Part shown: positions 1 to 10,162 of the stretch, in pieces | Layout: the number at the start of each line of letters is the position of its first letter | Numbering within the stretch: position 1 is the first letter of the stretch | Assembly: GCF_002102175.1 (NCBI RefSeq) | Contig: NZ_LQOX01000003.1 | Span: forward strand, 1-64,000 | Direction of reading: 5' to 3' | Origin: Mycobacterium gastri | GTDB taxonomy: Bacteria; Actinomycetota; Actinomycetes; Mycobacteriales; Mycobacteriaceae | Length of the DNA stretch: 64,000 nt | The notes under the pieces: generated by a model | Seen by the model: the letters and a program-made list of their open reading frames with translations, nothing else | What the model was told of the DNA's origin: nothing | The model's database searches: none | Translations under genes and position numbers: made by a program

Positions 1-316
1 CGCCAAACCAGCAGACGAACACGCAGGTCACACCGACACACCCCAAGTTACCGACCGGTAATGTCCTAACTCAGGCGGCCCGCAACGCTGCCGCAACCAC
101 ATCCAACGTCTTGCTGCCACTTGCCACTCAAGCCCCTCCACACCAAACGTGATGGCCCTGAACTCTAGGCACCGCCACTCGGGGTTGTCACACCGACGAC
201 CAGGTGATCGAACCGGGAGCGCCGCTCGGCGATAAGTGCGGCCCGGGCGACACCATGCTTTTGAGCAGCTCGACTCTTTGACCAGGCCGAAACGTCGGCG
301 CCGAAGTCGCCCGAGC
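1..316. other. gene-free stretch downstream of PPE gene
   Basis: The left edge of the window up to the stop codon of the PPE gene at 317. The open frames here are short, GC-driven and resemble no family I know. I see no stem-loop with a T tract and no tRNA-like fold. Any gene in this stretch would have to run in from outside the window. Confidence 0.5.
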
Positions 317-2806
317 TCAACCGTTGAGCAGTGCCAAACGGGTGAAGTCGAACGCACCCGGCAGGGCCGAGCCGGTGCTCGGCAAGGTGATCTGGGGCAG
401 GAGGGTAAAGCTGGGGATGATCGTCTGCGTGAGCTGGACGGGCGGGATGATGATGGGGCCGGGAGTGGCGAAGCTCCCAACCTGAACGCCGCCAATGCTC
501 AGCGGCGGTAAATCGATGCCGCCGGGTCCGATAAGCACCGCGGGGACGCTGATCGGCGGCAGGCCGAACTGTCCCACATTTAGGTTGTTTATGGTGATCG
601 GTGGCAGATCGAAGTGTGCCGTGGTCGACGGGATGCTCATCGGCGGAGTAACGATCTGTGGCAGGGTGAACGACGATACCGATATTGCGGGGATAGTGAA
701 TGCGTCGATCGTGATTGGACCGCCGGTGTAGATGTTTGTGGGAATTTGGATAAGTGGAGCAGTGGCATCGGCGGGAGCGTTGATGTCGAAACTCATAACG
801 ATGGGGTTCGGCATGGTGATGGTGATCAGCCCAAAGGGGCCGACATTCATCGAAATGTTATTTGCTACCCACATGTCGGAGTGAATCGAAAAACTACTCA
901 CCGTGAGCTGGGGTAGGCTAAATGCGCCCACCGAAACGGGGGGCGTGGAAAATCCACCTACGGTTACGGGCGGGGTCTCAAGCGCGGGTATGTCGACAGT
1001 GGGCGTCGTCGCGGTTACTCCGATTGACGGTATCGAGATCTCGGGTAGTTGATTGGGGCCAAAATTTATGAGTTGTGTGGCAATTTCGCCCACTGAAACC
1101 GGCCCGGAATGTATGGCGGGGGTCATAATGGTGGGCATGGTAAACCCGGGTACAGACACCTGAGGCACGGTTATTTGCGGCAGGCCGACGGTGGCGGTGA
1201 GAGCGGGCGTGGTGATGGGCCCGAGGCTGAGACCACCTGTGCCGGTGTTGCCTAAGCCCAACGGCGGCGCGGTCACGGTGAAGCTGGGGATTAGGGGGAA
1301 GCCGCTGAGCTCGATGGGGCCGGCGGAGCTGCCGCCGATGGTGATGGGACCGGGAGTGGAGAAGCTCCCGATGTCGATGCCGCCGACGGTGATCGAGGGT
1401 ACCTGGACTCCTCCAATGGTGATGGGCGAGACGTCCAACGGAGGTACGAGGAAGCCGGTGACGTCGATGGGGGGAACGGTGATCGTTAGCCCGGTTTGCG
1501 AGATGCTCAGATCGCCACCGGACCAGGTCCATGGCGGGGCGGTGATCGACGGGAGGGTGAACTGGCCGCCGGTGGAGATCGTCGGTGAGCTGAAGCCGAC
1601 ATGCGTTTGTGTATTTCCAATGGTTATTTGCGGTAATGTGGCGTTCCCTGCCGTGAGAATGATCTTGAGGTTTATGGGGTCAGGGAGTGAGAGATTGGCA
1701 ACTTGTATGTTGTTATGTATCGTCACCCCGATATATTGATCGGGGGTCCAGCTGCTCGGGTTGTTGAAGTTTGCGTTGTACCCGTTCGGAGGTATATAGA
1801 TTATTGGTGGTATAGATATCTTGGGCGTTTCCAGCGGAGGCATGCTGATTGCGGGCAGCGTAAACGGCTCTATGGTGATACCGGTCGGCGTTGAAAATCC
1901 TGGCGTATTCAACGACGATATAGTCGTGCCCGATATTGTCACGGGTATTGTTAGCGCGGGTAGGCTAAAATTGCCCACCATTACACCAGTGGGACTGCCG
2001 ATCAGAATATGGGGCGTCGTAAACGCCGGTATGTTTATGGCGGGCGTCGTGATTTCGGGCAGCTTAAAGCCGGGTATGGATATCTGGGGTATGGTTATTT
2101 GGGGTAGCCCAAGCGTAATTGGGAGCGTAATGGCAGGCGTGCTGAAGGGCAGCAGGCTAAAGCCGGCCGCGCTGGCCGGGGAAGCGACGACGGCCGGTTG
2201 CGTGAGCGCCGCACCAACCCCGGCCGCCGCGGCATTGGCCGCCTGTGCGGCGGCCCCGGCCGCCTGGGTGGGCAGGTCCGCGAGGTTCCGCAGCGGCTGG
2301 ACGAATGGCGGCAGCGTCGAGACGACCGCCGACGAGGCGGCGTAATAATCCGACATCGCCGCCACGTCCTGAGCCCACATCTGCTCGTATTCGGCCTCGA
2401 CGGCCGCGATCGCCGGGGTGTTTAGTCCCAGCAGGTTCGAGACCGCAAGCGATACCAGCTGGGTACGGTTGCCCACTACCAGCGCGGGATGAACCGTCGC
2501 CGCCCGCGCCGCTTCAAACAGCGCCGCCGCGGCTCGGGCCTGAATGCTGGCCTGCTCGGCCTGCGTCCCCGTCGCGCTCAACCAGCCCGCGTAAGGGGCG
2601 GCCGCGGCAACCATTGCCGCCGAGGCCGGGCCCTGCCAGGCCGCGTCCGCCAGACCTGCAGTCACCGACGAAAACGAGTTTGCCGCCGCACCCAGCTCGG
2701 TGGCCAACTCCTTCCAGGCCGCCGCCGCAGCGGTCAGCGACCCCGACCCCACACCGCCGAACATCCGTGCCGAGTTGACCTCTGGTGATAGCACTTGGAA
2801 ATTCAT
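317..2806 (-). CDS. PPE family protein, repeat-rich (MPTR-like)
   Basis: An 829-aa PPE protein. The N-terminal 180 residues are a classic PPE domain: PPE-type opening [15 protein letters not shown], the W-x-G turn WQGPAS near residue 57, and [13 protein letters not shown] near 140. The rest is several hundred residues of degenerate repeats of the form LPxITxPxIxIPxFxTPxIxIG, likely a beta-rich passenger. These resemble the second repeat class of PPE-MPTR proteins; the NxGxGNxG motif itself is not evident. PPE proteins are exported by type VII secretion (often ESX-5) to the cell envelope. No PE partner is adjacent. ATG 2806 opens directly on the conserved domain. It is divergent from rplN, a position with no PPE gene in M. 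tuberculosis. Confidence 0.93.
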   Translation of the reverse strand: MNFQVLSPEVNSARMFGGVGSGSLTAAAAAWKELATELGAAANSFSSVTAGLADAAWQGPASAAMVAAAAPYAGWLSATGTQAEQASIQARAAAALFEAARAATVHPALVVGNRTQLVSLAVSNLLGLNTPAIAAVEAEYEQMWAQDVAAMSDYYAASSAVVSTLPPFVQPLRNLADLPTQAAGAAAQAANAAAAGVGAALTQPAVVASPASAAGFSLLPFSTPAITLPITLGLPQITIPQISIPGFKLPEITTPAINIPAFTTPHILIGSPTGVMVGNFSLPALTIPVTISGTTISSLNTPGFSTPTGITIEPFTLPAISMPPLETPKISIPPIIYIPPNGYNANFNNPSSWTPDQYIGVTIHNNIQVANLSLPDPINLKIILTAGNATLPQITIGNTQTHVGFSSPTISTGGQFTLPSITAPPWTWSGGDLSISQTGLTITVPPIDVTGFLVPPLDVSPITIGGVQVPSITVGGIDIGSFSTPGPITIGGSSAGPIELSGFPLIPSFTVTAPPLGLGNTGTGGLSLGPITTPALTATVGLPQITVPQVSVPGFTMPTIMTPAIHSGPVSVGEIATQLINFGPNQLPEISIPSIGVTATTPTVDIPALETPPVTVGGFSTPPVSVGAFSLPQLTVSSFSIHSDMWVANNISMNVGPFGLITITMPNPIVMSFDINAPADATAPLIQIPTNIYTGGPITIDAFTIPAISVSSFTLPQIVTPPMSIPSTTAHFDLPPITINNLNVGQFGLPPISVPAVLIGPGGIDLPPLSIGGVQVGSFATPGPIIIPPVQLTQTIIPSFTLLPQITLPSTGSALPGAFDFTRLALLNG

Positions 2807-3000
2807 CGCGTGCCCTCATATCTTTCATCGTGGTCTAGTTACCGATCGGGATCGCGTGACGAGCCTAGCTAGGTCGCCTGGCAGCGGTGTGGAGGGACTT
2901 CGTCGGATTGGTTAGCAAGACAGAATCCCGGCCACGCCCGCGCTCGGTGCCGGCCGGGAGCCGTCGATCAAACCCGACCCGGTAGGTGCCCCGATGGGCG

Positions 3001-3040
3001 AAATTTGGCCCCGGGAAATTTGGCCCCGGGAAATTTGGCT
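3001..3040 (+). repeat. 15-bp tandem repeat, two and two-thirds copies
   Basis: The unit AAATTTGGCCCCGGG occurs at 3001-3015 and 3016-3030, followed by a partial third copy AAATTTGGCT at 3031-3040. The end of the third copy supplies the -35 hexamer of the ribosomal operon promoter. The rest of the 2807-3211 intergenic stretch holds the divergent PPE and rplN upstream regions and no gene. Confidence 0.85.
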
Positions 3041-3063
3041 CTGAGCTGGCCGTCCCCTAGACT
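3035..3063 (+). promoter_or_regulatory. sigma-A type promoter of the spc ribosomal operon
   Basis: TTGGCT at 3035-3040 and TAGACT at 3058-3063 are separated by exactly 17 nt. Transcription would begin near 3070 and leave a leader of about 140 nt before rplN. The leader contains two similar AAGCGTTA/AAGCGTTAC stretches and complementary GTGCGCG/CGCGCAC segments, so it may fold. This is the only obvious promoter in front of the ten-gene operon. Confidence 0.65.
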
Positions 3064-3211
3064 CTTGGGGTTGCCTTGGGCAGACCTCGGCTGGTGCGCG
3101 TAAGCGTTATCGGCCCTGCGTGCCCTTGGGCGGCGCAAGCGTTACAAGACCGCGCACGTCTGGTGTTTGGTGAGCCCTGCCGTGCACACGTCAACCAGGT
3201 CAGGAGATCTA

Positions 3212-3580
3212 GTGATTCAGCAGGAATCGCGGCTCAAGGTCGCCGACAACACCGGCGCCAAGGAGATCTTGTGCATCCGCGTGCTCGGCGGATCGTCGCG
3301 ACGCTATGCCGGCATCGGTGACGTCATCGTCGCCACCGTCAAGGACGCGATTCCCGGCGGCAACGTCAAGCGCGGAGACGTCGTCAAGGCCGTCGTGGTG
3401 CGCACCGCCAAGGAGCGCCGGCGCCCGGACGGCAGCTACATCAAGTTCGACGAGAATGCCGCAGTGATCATCAAGCCCGACAACGACCCGCGCGGAACCC
3501 GCATCTTCGGGCCGGTCGGGCGCGAACTGCGGGAGAAGCGATTCATGAAGATCATCTCGCTGGCCCCGGAGGTGTTGTAG
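3212..3580 (+). CDS. rplN: 50S ribosomal protein L14
   Basis: L14 (122 aa) sits on the large-subunit face that contacts 16S rRNA and is universal. The sequence begins [18 protein letters not shown] and carries the family signature ending in the [14 protein letters not shown] region. The GTG at 3212 is chosen because an AGGAG lies seven bases upstream and the bacterial family starts at this residue. It is the first gene of the spc operon here, corresponding to Rv0714. rplX begins immediately after its stop codon. Confidence 0.98.
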   Translation: MIQQESRLKVADNTGAKEILCIRVLGGSSRRYAGIGDVIVATVKDAIPGGNVKRGDVVKAVVVRTAKERRRPDGSYIKFDENAAVIIKPDNDPRGTRIFGPVGRELREKRFMKIISLAPEVL

Positions 3581-3898
3581 ATGAAGGTCCACAAGGGCGA
3601 CACCGTGCTGGTGATTGCCGGGAAAGACAAAGGGGCCAAGGGCAAGGTTTTGCAGGCGTACCCGGACCGTAACCGGGTCCTGGTCGAGGGCGTCAACCGG
3701 ATCAAGAAGCACACCGCGGTCTCCACCAACCAGCGTGGCGCCAGGTCGGGCGGGATCGTCACCCAGGAGGCCCCGATCCACGTCTCCAACGTGATGGTCG
3801 TCGACTCCGACGGCAATCCCACCCGAATCGGCTACCGGGTCGACGAGGAAACCGGCAAACGGGTCCGTATCTCGAAGCGCAACGGCAAGGACATTTGA
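3581..3898 (+). CDS. rplX: 50S ribosomal protein L24
   Basis: L24 (105 aa) is an early assembly initiator that binds the 5' end of 23S rRNA. The KOW motif is visible near the N-terminus ([17 protein letters not shown]), followed by the family's NRVLVEGVN segment. Its ATG follows the rplN stop with no gap, and its TGA overlaps the rplE ATG by one base, so translation of the three genes is likely coupled. Its length matches mycobacterial L24 (Rv0715). Confidence 0.98.
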   Translation: MKVHKGDTVLVIAGKDKGAKGKVLQAYPDRNRVLVEGVNRIKKHTAVSTNQRGARSGGIVTQEAPIHVSNVMVVDSDGNPTRIGYRVDEETGKRVRISKRNGKDI

Positions 3899-4461
3899 TG
3901 ACTACTGCCGAGAAGGTTCAGCCGCGTCTAAAAGAGCGCTACCGCAACGAGATCCGGGACACGCTGCAAAAGGAGTTCGGCTACCGCAACGTCATGCAGA
4001 TCCCGACCGTGACGAAGGTCGTGGTCAACATGGGCGTCGGCGAGGCTGCCCGGGACGCCAAGCTGATCAACGGCGCGGTCAACGACCTGGCGCTGATCAC
4101 CGGGCAGCGGCCGGAAATTCGCCGGGCACGTAAGTCCATCGCGCAGTTCAAATTGCGTGAGGGCATGCCGGTCGGCGTACGCGTCACGCTGCGCGGCGAC
4201 CGGATGTGGGAGTTCCTCGACCGGCTCACCTCGATCGCGCTGCCGCGTATCCGCGACTTCCGCGGGTTGTCGCCCAAGCAATTCGACGGGGTGGGCAACT
4301 ACACCTTCGGGCTGGCCGAGCAATCGGTGTTCCACGAGGTCGACGTGGACAAGATCGACCGGGTCCGCGGCATGGACATCAACGTCGTCACCTCGGCGAC
4401 AACCGACGAGGAAGGGCGAGTGCTGTTGCGGGCCCTCGGCTTTCCCTTCAAGGAGAACTGA
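3898..4461 (+). CDS. rplE: 50S ribosomal protein L5
   Basis: L5 (187 aa) binds 5S rRNA and forms an intersubunit bridge near the P site. The family signature is seen in the [16 protein letters not shown] and [13 protein letters not shown] segments. A TTG three bases upstream is in frame, but ATG 3898 is preferred because it overlaps the rplX stop codon. It corresponds to Rv0716. The rpsN start lies four bases past its stop. Confidence 0.98.
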
Positions 4462-4465
4462 GCAG

Positions 4466-4651
4466 ATGGCGAAGAAGGCACTGGTCAACAAGGCCGCACG
4501 CAAACCCAAGTTCGCGGTGCGCGGCTACACCCGATGCAGCAAATGTGGCCGCCCGCGCGCGGTGTTCCGCAAGTTCGGGTTATGCAGGATCTGCTTGCGG
4601 GAGATGGCGCATGCGGGTGAGTTACCCGGCGTGCAGAAGAGCAGCTGGTAA
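4466..4651 (+). CDS. rpsN: 30S ribosomal protein S14 type Z
   Basis: A 61-aa zinc-binding S14 of the 30S head. Two CxxC pairs (CSKC and CRIC) make the zinc ribbon, marking the C+ form encoded in the spc operon (Rv0717, rpsN1). Mycobacteria also carry a zinc-free paralogue elsewhere that replaces it under zinc starvation. The AGGAG used for initiation lies inside the last codons of rplE. Confidence 0.97.
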
Positions 4652-4675
4652 CGGCGAGGAAGGGCAGACGCTGTT

Positions 4676-5074
4676 ATGACGATGACGGACCCGATCGCAG
4701 ACTTCTTGACCCGTCTGCGCAACGCCAATTCGGCGTATCACGATGAAGTGGCTTTGCCGCACTCCAAGATCAAGGCCAACATCGCCCAGATCCTCAAGAA
4801 CGAGGGCTACATCAGCGACTTCCGCACCGAGGATGCCCGGGTCGGCAAATCGCTGATCGTGCAGCTCAAATACGGGCCCAGCCGGGAGCGCAGCATCGCC
4901 GGTTTACGCCGGGTGTCCAAGCCGGGGTTGCGGGTCTACGCGAAATCCACCAATCTGCCGCGGGTGCTGGGCGGCCTGGGTGTGGCGATCATTTCGACCT
5001 CCTCGGGCCTGCTCACCGACCGTCAGGCAGCCAGACAGGGCGTGGGCGGCGAAGTGCTCGCCTACGTCTGGTGA
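4676..5074 (+). CDS. rpsH: 30S ribosomal protein S8
   Basis: S8 (132 aa) is a primary 16S rRNA binder in the 30S platform. In E. coli it also represses translation of the spc operon by binding the rplE region; whether mycobacteria do this is not known to me. The N-terminus [15 protein letters not shown] and the C-terminal signature [12 protein letters not shown] are typical. Two in-frame ATG codons (4676 and 4682) are possible starts. It corresponds to Rv0718. Confidence 0.97.
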   Translation: MTMTDPIADFLTRLRNANSAYHDEVALPHSKIKANIAQILKNEGYISDFRTEDARVGKSLIVQLKYGPSRERSIAGLRRVSKPGLRVYAKSTNLPRVLGGLGVAIISTSSGLLTDRQAARQGVGGEVLAYVW

Positions 5075-5087
5075 GAGGGATATAGAG

Positions 5088-5627
5088 ATGTCGCGCATTG
5101 GTAAGCAGCCGATTCCGGTACCGCCCGGAGTAGACGTCACGATCGACGGCCAGAACGTCTCCGTCAAGGGGCCGAAAGGCGCCCTGGACATGACGGTCGC
5201 CGAGCCAATCACGGTGTCCCGCAACGATGACGGCGCCATCGTCGTCACGCGTCCCAACGACGAGCGGCGCAACCGCTCCCTGCACGGGCTGTCGCGCACC
5301 CTGGTGTCCAACCTGGTCACCGGCGTGACGCAGGGATACACCACCAAAATGGAGATCTACGGTGTCGGTTACCGCGTCCAGTTGAAGGGCGCCAATCTCG
5401 AGTTCGCGCTCGGTTACAGCCACCCGGTGGTGATTGAAGCACCCGAAGGCATCACGTTCGCGGTCCAGGCGCCGACGAAGTTCACGGTGTCCGGGATCGA
5501 CAAGCAGAAGGTCGGCCAGATTTCGGCGAATATCCGCCGGCTGCGTCGTCCCGACCCTTACAAGGGCAAGGGCGTGCGCTACGAAGGCGAGCAGATCCGC
5601 CGCAAGGTCGGGAAGACAGGTAAGTAG
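5088..5627 (+). CDS. rplF: 50S ribosomal protein L6
   Basis: L6 (179 aa) lies near the GTPase-associated centre of the large subunit. It opens [12 protein letters not shown], contains the two duplicated L6 folds, and ends with the signature [14 protein letters not shown]. The start at 5088 is fixed by GAGAGGGA upstream and by family length. It corresponds to Rv0719 and is followed two bases later by rplR. Confidence 0.98.
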   Translation: MSRIGKQPIPVPPGVDVTIDGQNVSVKGPKGALDMTVAEPITVSRNDDGAIVVTRPNDERRNRSLHGLSRTLVSNLVTGVTQGYTTKMEIYGVGYRVQLKGANLEFALGYSHPVVIEAPEGITFAVQAPTKFTVSGIDKQKVGQISANIRRLRRPDPYKGKGVRYEGEQIRRKVGKTGK

Positions 5628-5629
5628 TC

Positions 5630-6037
5630 ATGGCGCAATCACAGGCTGAAACCGCTGCGCGAAAGCCGGTGGGGCAGAACGTATCCGCGACCCGGCGCGT
5701 CTCCCGGCTGCGCAGGCACGCCCGGCTGCGCAAGAAGATCGCCGGCACCCCGCAGCGTCCCCGGCTGGTGGTGCACCGGTCCGCGCGGCACATTCACGTG
5801 CAACTGGTGAACGACCTCAACGGCACCACCCTGGCCGCCGCGTCCTCGATCGAAGCCGATGTGCGTGGTGTCGACGGGGACAAGAAAGCCCGCAGCGTGC
5901 GGGTCGGCCAGTTGATCGCCGAACGAGCCAAGGCGGCCGGCATTGACACCGTGGTATTCGACCGCGGCGGCTACAGCTACGGCGGGCGGATTGCGGCGCT
6001 GGCCGATGCCGCACGCGAGAACGGATTGAACTTCTGA
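5630..6037 (+). CDS. rplR: 50S ribosomal protein L18
   Basis: L18 (135 aa) binds 5S rRNA together with L5 and L25. The N-terminal 20 residues form a basic tail, followed by the conserved [13 protein letters not shown] region and a C-terminal [20 protein letters not shown] typical of the family. It corresponds to Rv0720 and sits two bases after rplF, consistent with one operon. Confidence 0.98.
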   Translation: MAQSQAETAARKPVGQNVSATRRVSRLRRHARLRKKIAGTPQRPRLVVHRSARHIHVQLVNDLNGTTLAAASSIEADVRGVDGDKKARSVRVGQLIAERAKAAGIDTVVFDRGGYSYGGRIAALADAARENGLNF

Positions 6038-6056
6038 TGAACGGGAGGACCGCATA

Positions 6057-6722
6057 ATGGCGGAACAGTCGGCTGGCGGGCAAGGCGCCCCAGACAGCCG
6101 CGACTCGCGTGACGGCCGGGGCCGGCGCGACAGCGGCCGCGGCGGCCGCGACAGCGACAAGAGCAATTACTTGGAGCGTGTCGTGGCCATCAACCGGGTT
6201 TCCAAGGTGGTCAAGGGTGGTCGGCGATTCAGCTTCACCGCACTGGTCATCGTTGGCGACGGCAACGGGATGGTTGGTGTCGGCTACGGCAAGGCCAAGG
6301 AAGTTCCGGCCGCCATCGCCAAGGGTGTCGAGGAGGCTCGCAAGGGCTTTTTCCGGGTCCCGTTGATCCGCGGCACGATCACCCACCCGGTGCAGGGTGA
6401 GGCGGCCGCCGGCGTGGTGTTGTTGCGCCCGGCCAGCCCCGGTACCGGTGTGATCGCCGGGGGCGCCGCCCGCGCGGTGCTGGAATGCGCTGGCGTGCAC
6501 GACATTCTGGCGAAATCGCTGGGCAGCGACAACGCGATCAACGTGGTGCACGCCACCGTCGCTGCGCTGAAGATGTTGCAGCGTCCCGAGGAGGTGGCCG
6601 CCCGGCGCGGTCTGCCGATCGAGGACGTCGCTCCGGCCGGCATGCTCAAGGCGCGGCGCGAAAGTGACGCGCTTGCCGCCGCCGCGGTGCGAGAGGCCCA
6701 GACGTCAGGGGCACAACCATGA
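6057..6722 (+). CDS. rpsE: 30S ribosomal protein S5
   Basis: S5 (221 aa) shapes the mRNA entry site and affects decoding fidelity. The core S5 signature ([18 protein letters not shown]) begins near residue 51 and is followed by the C-terminal S5 fold. The first 40 residues are a low-complexity Arg/Gly/Asp-rich extension usual in actinobacterial S5. Its stop overlaps the rpmD ATG. It corresponds to Rv0721. Confidence 0.98.
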   Translation: MAEQSAGGQGAPDSRDSRDGRGRRDSGRGGRDSDKSNYLERVVAINRVSKVVKGGRRFSFTALVIVGDGNGMVGVGYGKAKEVPAAIAKGVEEARKGFFRVPLIRGTITHPVQGEAAAGVVLLRPASPGTGVIAGGAARAVLECAGVHDILAKSLGSDNAINVVHATVAALKMLQRPEEVAARRGLPIEDVAPAGMLKARRESDALAAAAVREAQTSGAQP

Positions 6723-6931
6723 GCACTCAGCTGAAGATCACCCAGGTGCGCAGCACCATCGGGGCCCGTTGGAAGCAGCGCGAAAGCCTGCGCACCCTGG
6801 GTTTGCGGCGGATTCGCCACTCGGTGATTCGCGAGGACAACCCGCAGACCCGCGGGCTGATCGCGGTGGTGCGGCACCTCGTCGAGGTGGAGCCCGCAAA
6901 CGTAGAGGCGACCGGAGGTAACACCAAGTGA
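6719..6931 (+). CDS. rpmD: 50S ribosomal protein L30
   Basis: L30 (70 aa) is a small ferredoxin-like-fold protein of the large subunit. The segment [11 protein letters not shown] followed by [14 protein letters not shown] is diagnostic. ATG 6719 overlaps the rpsE TGA, and its own TGA overlaps the rplO GTG, so all three genes are probably translationally coupled. It corresponds to Rv0722. Confidence 0.97.
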   Translation: MSTQLKITQVRSTIGARWKQRESLRTLGLRRIRHSVIREDNPQTRGLIAVVRHLVEVEPANVEATGGNTK

Positions 6932-7368
6932 CCATCAAGCTGCACGATCTGCGGCCGGCGCCCGGATCGAAGACCGCACGGACCCGCGTCGGTCGCGGTG
7001 AGGGCTCAAAGGGCAAGTCGGCCGGGCGTGGCACCAAGGGCACCAAGGCCCGCAAACAGGTACCGGTGACCTTCGAGGGTGGGCAGATGCCCATCCACAT
7101 GCGGTTGCCCAAGCTCAAGGGATTCCGTAACCGGTTCCGCACCGAGTACGAGATCGTCAACGTCGGCGACATCAACCGGCTGTTCCCGCAGGGCGGCGCC
7201 ATCGGCATCGATGACCTGGTCGCTAAGGGAGCGGTTCGCAAGAACGCTCTGGTCAAGGTGCTCGGTGACGGCAAGCTGACCGTCAAGGTCGACCTCACCG
7301 CGCACAAGTTCAGCGGCAGCGCCCGCGAGAAGATCACCGCCGCGGGCGGGTCCGCCACCGAACTCTAG
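6928..7368 (+). CDS. rplO: 50S ribosomal protein L15
   Basis: L15 (146 aa) has a long basic extension that reaches into 23S rRNA. The Gly/Lys/Arg-rich N-terminus ([17 protein letters not shown]) and the family's [18 protein letters not shown] are clear. The GTG start overlaps the rpmD stop. It ends the ribosomal run; secY, its partner in the ancestral spc operon, is displaced 15 kb downstream by accessory genes. No strong terminator is visible in the short gap before the convergent gene. It corresponds to Rv0723. Confidence 0.98.
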   Translation: MTIKLHDLRPAPGSKTARTRVGRGEGSKGKSAGRGTKGTKARKQVPVTFEGGQMPIHMRLPKLKGFRNRFRTEYEIVNVGDINRLFPQGGAIGIDDLVAKGAVRKNALVKVLGDGKLTVKVDLTAHKFSGSAREKITAAGGSATEL

Positions 7369-7395
7369 GGTCGCGGCACTAATCCTGCGGCGTGA

Positions 7396-8322
7396 TCAGT
7401 CCAGCCGCGGAATCACCTCCGCGGCAAGACGTTCCATCTGATCGCGGTTTTGTGCCACATCGGCGCCCACCGGGTTGAGCAGCAGCATCGCGGCGCCGGC
7501 GTCGATCACCTCGCTCAGCCCGCGGACGACGTCATCGGGCGTGCCCGCCACCGCCACCGAATCGATGCCGGACATCCGGCCGTAGATGGCGCGTAACCCG
7601 TCGAGCACCCGCTCGCGGGCGCGGTCGCCGTCGTCGTCCACCATCAGATAGACCCGCTTGCCGATGGTGAAGGTTGCCGGATCCTGGTGTTGTTCGGCGA
7701 GCTCACCGCGCACGACCCTGACGGCCTGGGCAAAGTCGGCCGTTGTCGACGAACCCGCGCCCAGGAACGCGTCACCGTGGCGCACTGCTCGGGCCAGCGC
7801 CGTGGGCGCCCGGCCGCCGAACCAGATCGGCGGGTGTGGTCGCTGCACCGGTTTGGGCGCGACTGGCAGGTCATCGACGTCGCGGAACCGGCCGTGGAAC
7901 GTCACCCGCGGCTCGTCGGACCACGCCGCTTTCATCAAGGCCAGGCCCTCGGTGAAATATCGGACGTGGGTGGCCTTGTCGACGCCGAAAGCCGCGAATC
8001 TGCGGGAACCGCCGCCGGCCGCAATACCGAGATCGAGGCGGCCGTGGCTGAGCCGGTCGACGGCGGTCACCGCCGAGGCCAGCTGCAACGGATCATGCAG
8101 CGAGGTCACGAGAACGCCGACCCCCAGCCGTAGCCGCTCGGTACAGGCAGCCGAATATGCCAGCAGCTCCAACGGTGCCAGCAGCGGTGACTCGCCGACA
8201 ATCTGCTCGAGCACCCATCCGCCTTCGAACCCCAACTCCTCGGCGCGACCCAGATACGAGCGCAGCCCGGCGGTGTCGAAGTTGTCGTAGTCCAATTGGG
8301 GGATCGCGATGCAAAACCGCAC
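7396..8322 (-). CDS. LLM-class (luciferase-like, probable F420-dependent) oxidoreductase
   Basis: A 308-aa member of the bacterial luciferase-like TIM-barrel family. It starts MRFCIAIPQLDYDN, with LRLGVGVLVTSLHDP near residue 70 and DRLSHGRLDLGIAAGGG near 95, the cofactor-binding strand of this superfamily; mycobacterial members usually bind F420. The substrate is unknown. GTG 8322 is chosen because the family begins at this strand; longer starts add only low-quality sequence. It is convergent with rplO and divergent from sppA. The homologous place in M. tuberculosis (between Rv0723 and Rv0724) has no such gene, so it is accessory here. Confidence 0.85.
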   Translation of the reverse strand: MRFCIAIPQLDYDNFDTAGLRSYLGRAEELGFEGGWVLEQIVGESPLLAPLELLAYSAACTERLRLGVGVLVTSLHDPLQLASAVTAVDRLSHGRLDLGIAAGGGSRRFAAFGVDKATHVRYFTEGLALMKAAWSDEPRVTFHGRFRDVDDLPVAPKPVQRPHPPIWFGGRAPTALARAVRHGDAFLGAGSSTTADFAQAVRVVRGELAEQHQDPATFTIGKRVYLMVDDDGDRARERVLDGLRAIYGRMSGIDSVAVAGTPDDVVRGLSEVIDAGAAMLLLNPVGADVAQNRDQMERLAAEVIPRLD

Positions 8323-8371
8323 ACCTTCACCGTACGGTGGGCGCCCGACGGCTATCGGTAGGCTGGCAAAC

Positions 8372-10162
8372 ATGTTCGCCTTACTGTCTTTTCTGCCCGG
8401 CGTCGACGACGTGCGCGCCCTGGCTGACCGGGTCGACACCGCGCGCCATCACGGCGTGCCCAACGGCTGCGTGCTCGAATTCAATCTGCGCAACATGCCG
8501 GTGGAGACGACGGGTTTCGACCCGCTGACAATCCTGTCCGGAGGCGGCCGGCCGCTGGCCCTGCGCGACGCCGTCGCCGCGATCCACCGGGCTGCCGAGG
8601 ACCCACGGGTCGCCGGAATGATTGCCCGCGTCCAGCTTCCGCCGTCGCCCGCCGGCGCCGTTCAGGAACTTCGGGAGGCCATCGCGGCCTTCAGTGCCGT
8701 CAAGCCCTCGGTGGCCTGGGCCGAAACCTATCCGGGCACGCTGTCCTATTACCTGGCTTCGGCATTCCGCGAGGTCTGGCTGCAGCCCTCGGGAAGTGTC
8801 GGGCTGATCGGCTTTGCCAGCAACGCGATGTTCTTGCGCGACGCCTTGGACAAGGCCGGTATCGAAGCCGAGATCGTCACGCGAGGTGAATACAAGTCGG
8901 CGGCAAACCTTTTCACCGAAGACGGTTACACCGAAGCCCATCGCGAGGCTGTCACCCGGATGTTGGAAAGCTTGCAGAGTCAGGTGTGGCACGCGGTCGC
9001 CGAATCGCGCGGCATCGACGCCGACGTGCTCAACGAGCTGGCCGACCGGGCTCCGCTGCTGCGTGACGAGGCGGTGGCCTCCGGCCTGATCGACCGGATC
9101 GGATTCCGCGACGAGGTCTACGCTCGCATGGCGGAAATGATTGGGATAGAAGATGTTTCGCCGGAGTCCGTCGACACCGACGAGAAGCCGCCGCGAATGT
9201 ACCTGGCCCGCTACGCGGGCACCGCGCGGTCGCGACTGGCGCCGCCGGTACCGTCGATACCCGGCCGCCGAGCCAAGCCGACGATCGCGGTGGTCACCGT
9301 GGAAGGCCCGATCGTCAACGGACGCGGTGGCCCGCAGGGTCTGCCGTTCGGCCCGTCCAGCGCCGGTGGCGACACCATCGCGGCGGCGCTGCGGGAGGTG
9401 GCCGCCGACGATTCGATTACGGCGATCGTGCTGCGGGTGGACAGTCCCGGGGGATCGGTCACCGCGTCGGAGACCATCTGGCGTGAGGTGAAACGGGCCC
9501 GTCGCCGCGGCAAGCCCGTCGTCGCCTCGATGGGTGCGGTCGCCGCCTCCGGCGGCTACTACGTTTCGATGGCCGCAGATGCGATCGTCGCCAATCCCGG
9601 CACCATCACCGGTTCCATCGGGGTGATCACCGGGAAACTGGTGGTTCGCGATCTGAAGGACCGGCTGGGAGTCGGGTCGGAAACGTTGCGCACCAACGCC
9701 AACGCCGACGCCTGGTCGATAGACGAGCCGTTCACGCCGGAACAGCGGGCCCGCCGGGAGGCGGAGGCCGATCTGTTCTACGGCGACTTCGTGGCGCGCG
9801 TCGCCGAGGGCCGCAACCTCAGCACCGAAGCCGTCGACGTGGTGGCCCGTGGCCGGGTCTGGACCGGTGCCGATGCGCTCGAGCGTGGCCTGGTCGACGA
9901 ACTCGGCGGCTTCCGCACGGCGGTACGCCGTGCGAAAATCCTGGCGGGCCTGGACGAGGACACCGAGGTTCGACTGGTCAGTTATCCGGGCTCGTCGCTG
10001 TTGGACCTGCTACTGCCGCGCATGTCATCGCGACCGGCGGCGGCTTCGGTACCCGATGCCGTCGGGACGCTGCTGATTCGCTCGATCGCCGGTGTCGTCG
10101 AGGGTATCGAGCAGACGCTCAGCGGTGCCAGCGCGTTATGGCTGGGGCAGTCGCGCCTCTAG
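8372..10162 (+). CDS. sppA: signal peptide peptidase SppA, 67 kDa type
   Basis: A 596-aa S49 serine peptidase that degrades cleaved signal peptides at the membrane. The long form has two tandem domains. The N-terminal half carries the general-base lysine in [12 protein letters not shown], and the C-terminal half carries the nucleophile in [15 protein letters not shown], giving the Ser-Lys dyad across domains. ATG 8372 is chosen by homology to Rv0724. It lacks an obvious N-terminal transmembrane helix, as in the mycobacterial homologue. Its stop overlaps by four bases the end of the convergent methyltransferase gene. Confidence 0.92.
   Translation: MFALLSFLPGVDDVRALADRVDTARHHGVPNGCVLEFNLRNMPVETTGFDPLTILSGGGRPLALRDAVAAIHRAAEDPRVAGMIARVQLPPSPAGAVQELREAIAAFSAVKPSVAWAETYPGTLSYYLASAFREVWLQPSGSVGLIGFASNAMFLRDALDKAGIEAEIVTRGEYKSAANLFTEDGYTEAHREAVTRMLESLQSQVWHAVAESRGIDADVLNELADRAPLLRDEAVASGLIDRIGFRDEVYARMAEMIGIEDVSPESVDTDEKPPRMYLARYAGTARSRLAPPVPSIPGRRAKPTIAVVTVEGPIVNGRGGPQGLPFGPSSAGGDTIAAALREVAADDSITAIVLRVDSPGGSVTASETIWREVKRARRRGKPVVASMGAVAASGGYYVSMAADAIVANPGTITGSIGVITGKLVVRDLKDRLGVGSETLRTNANADAWSIDEPFTPEQRARREAEADLFYGDFVARVAEGRNLSTEAVDVVARGRVWTGADALERGLVDELGGFRTAVRRAKILAGLDEDTEVRLVSYPGSSLLDLLLPRMSSRPAAASVPDAVGTLLIRSIAGVVEGIEQTLSGASALWLGQSRL

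Noticed and set aside
28-495. Arg/Ser/Pro-rich minus-strand frame at the left edge
   Set aside because: Composition is that of a GC-rich noncoding frame and it overlaps the PPE 3' end; no recognisable domain.
495-2345. Several open plus-strand frames opposite the repeat PPE gene
   Set aside because: They mirror the repeat codons of the minus-strand gene and have no family resemblance or ribosome-binding sites.
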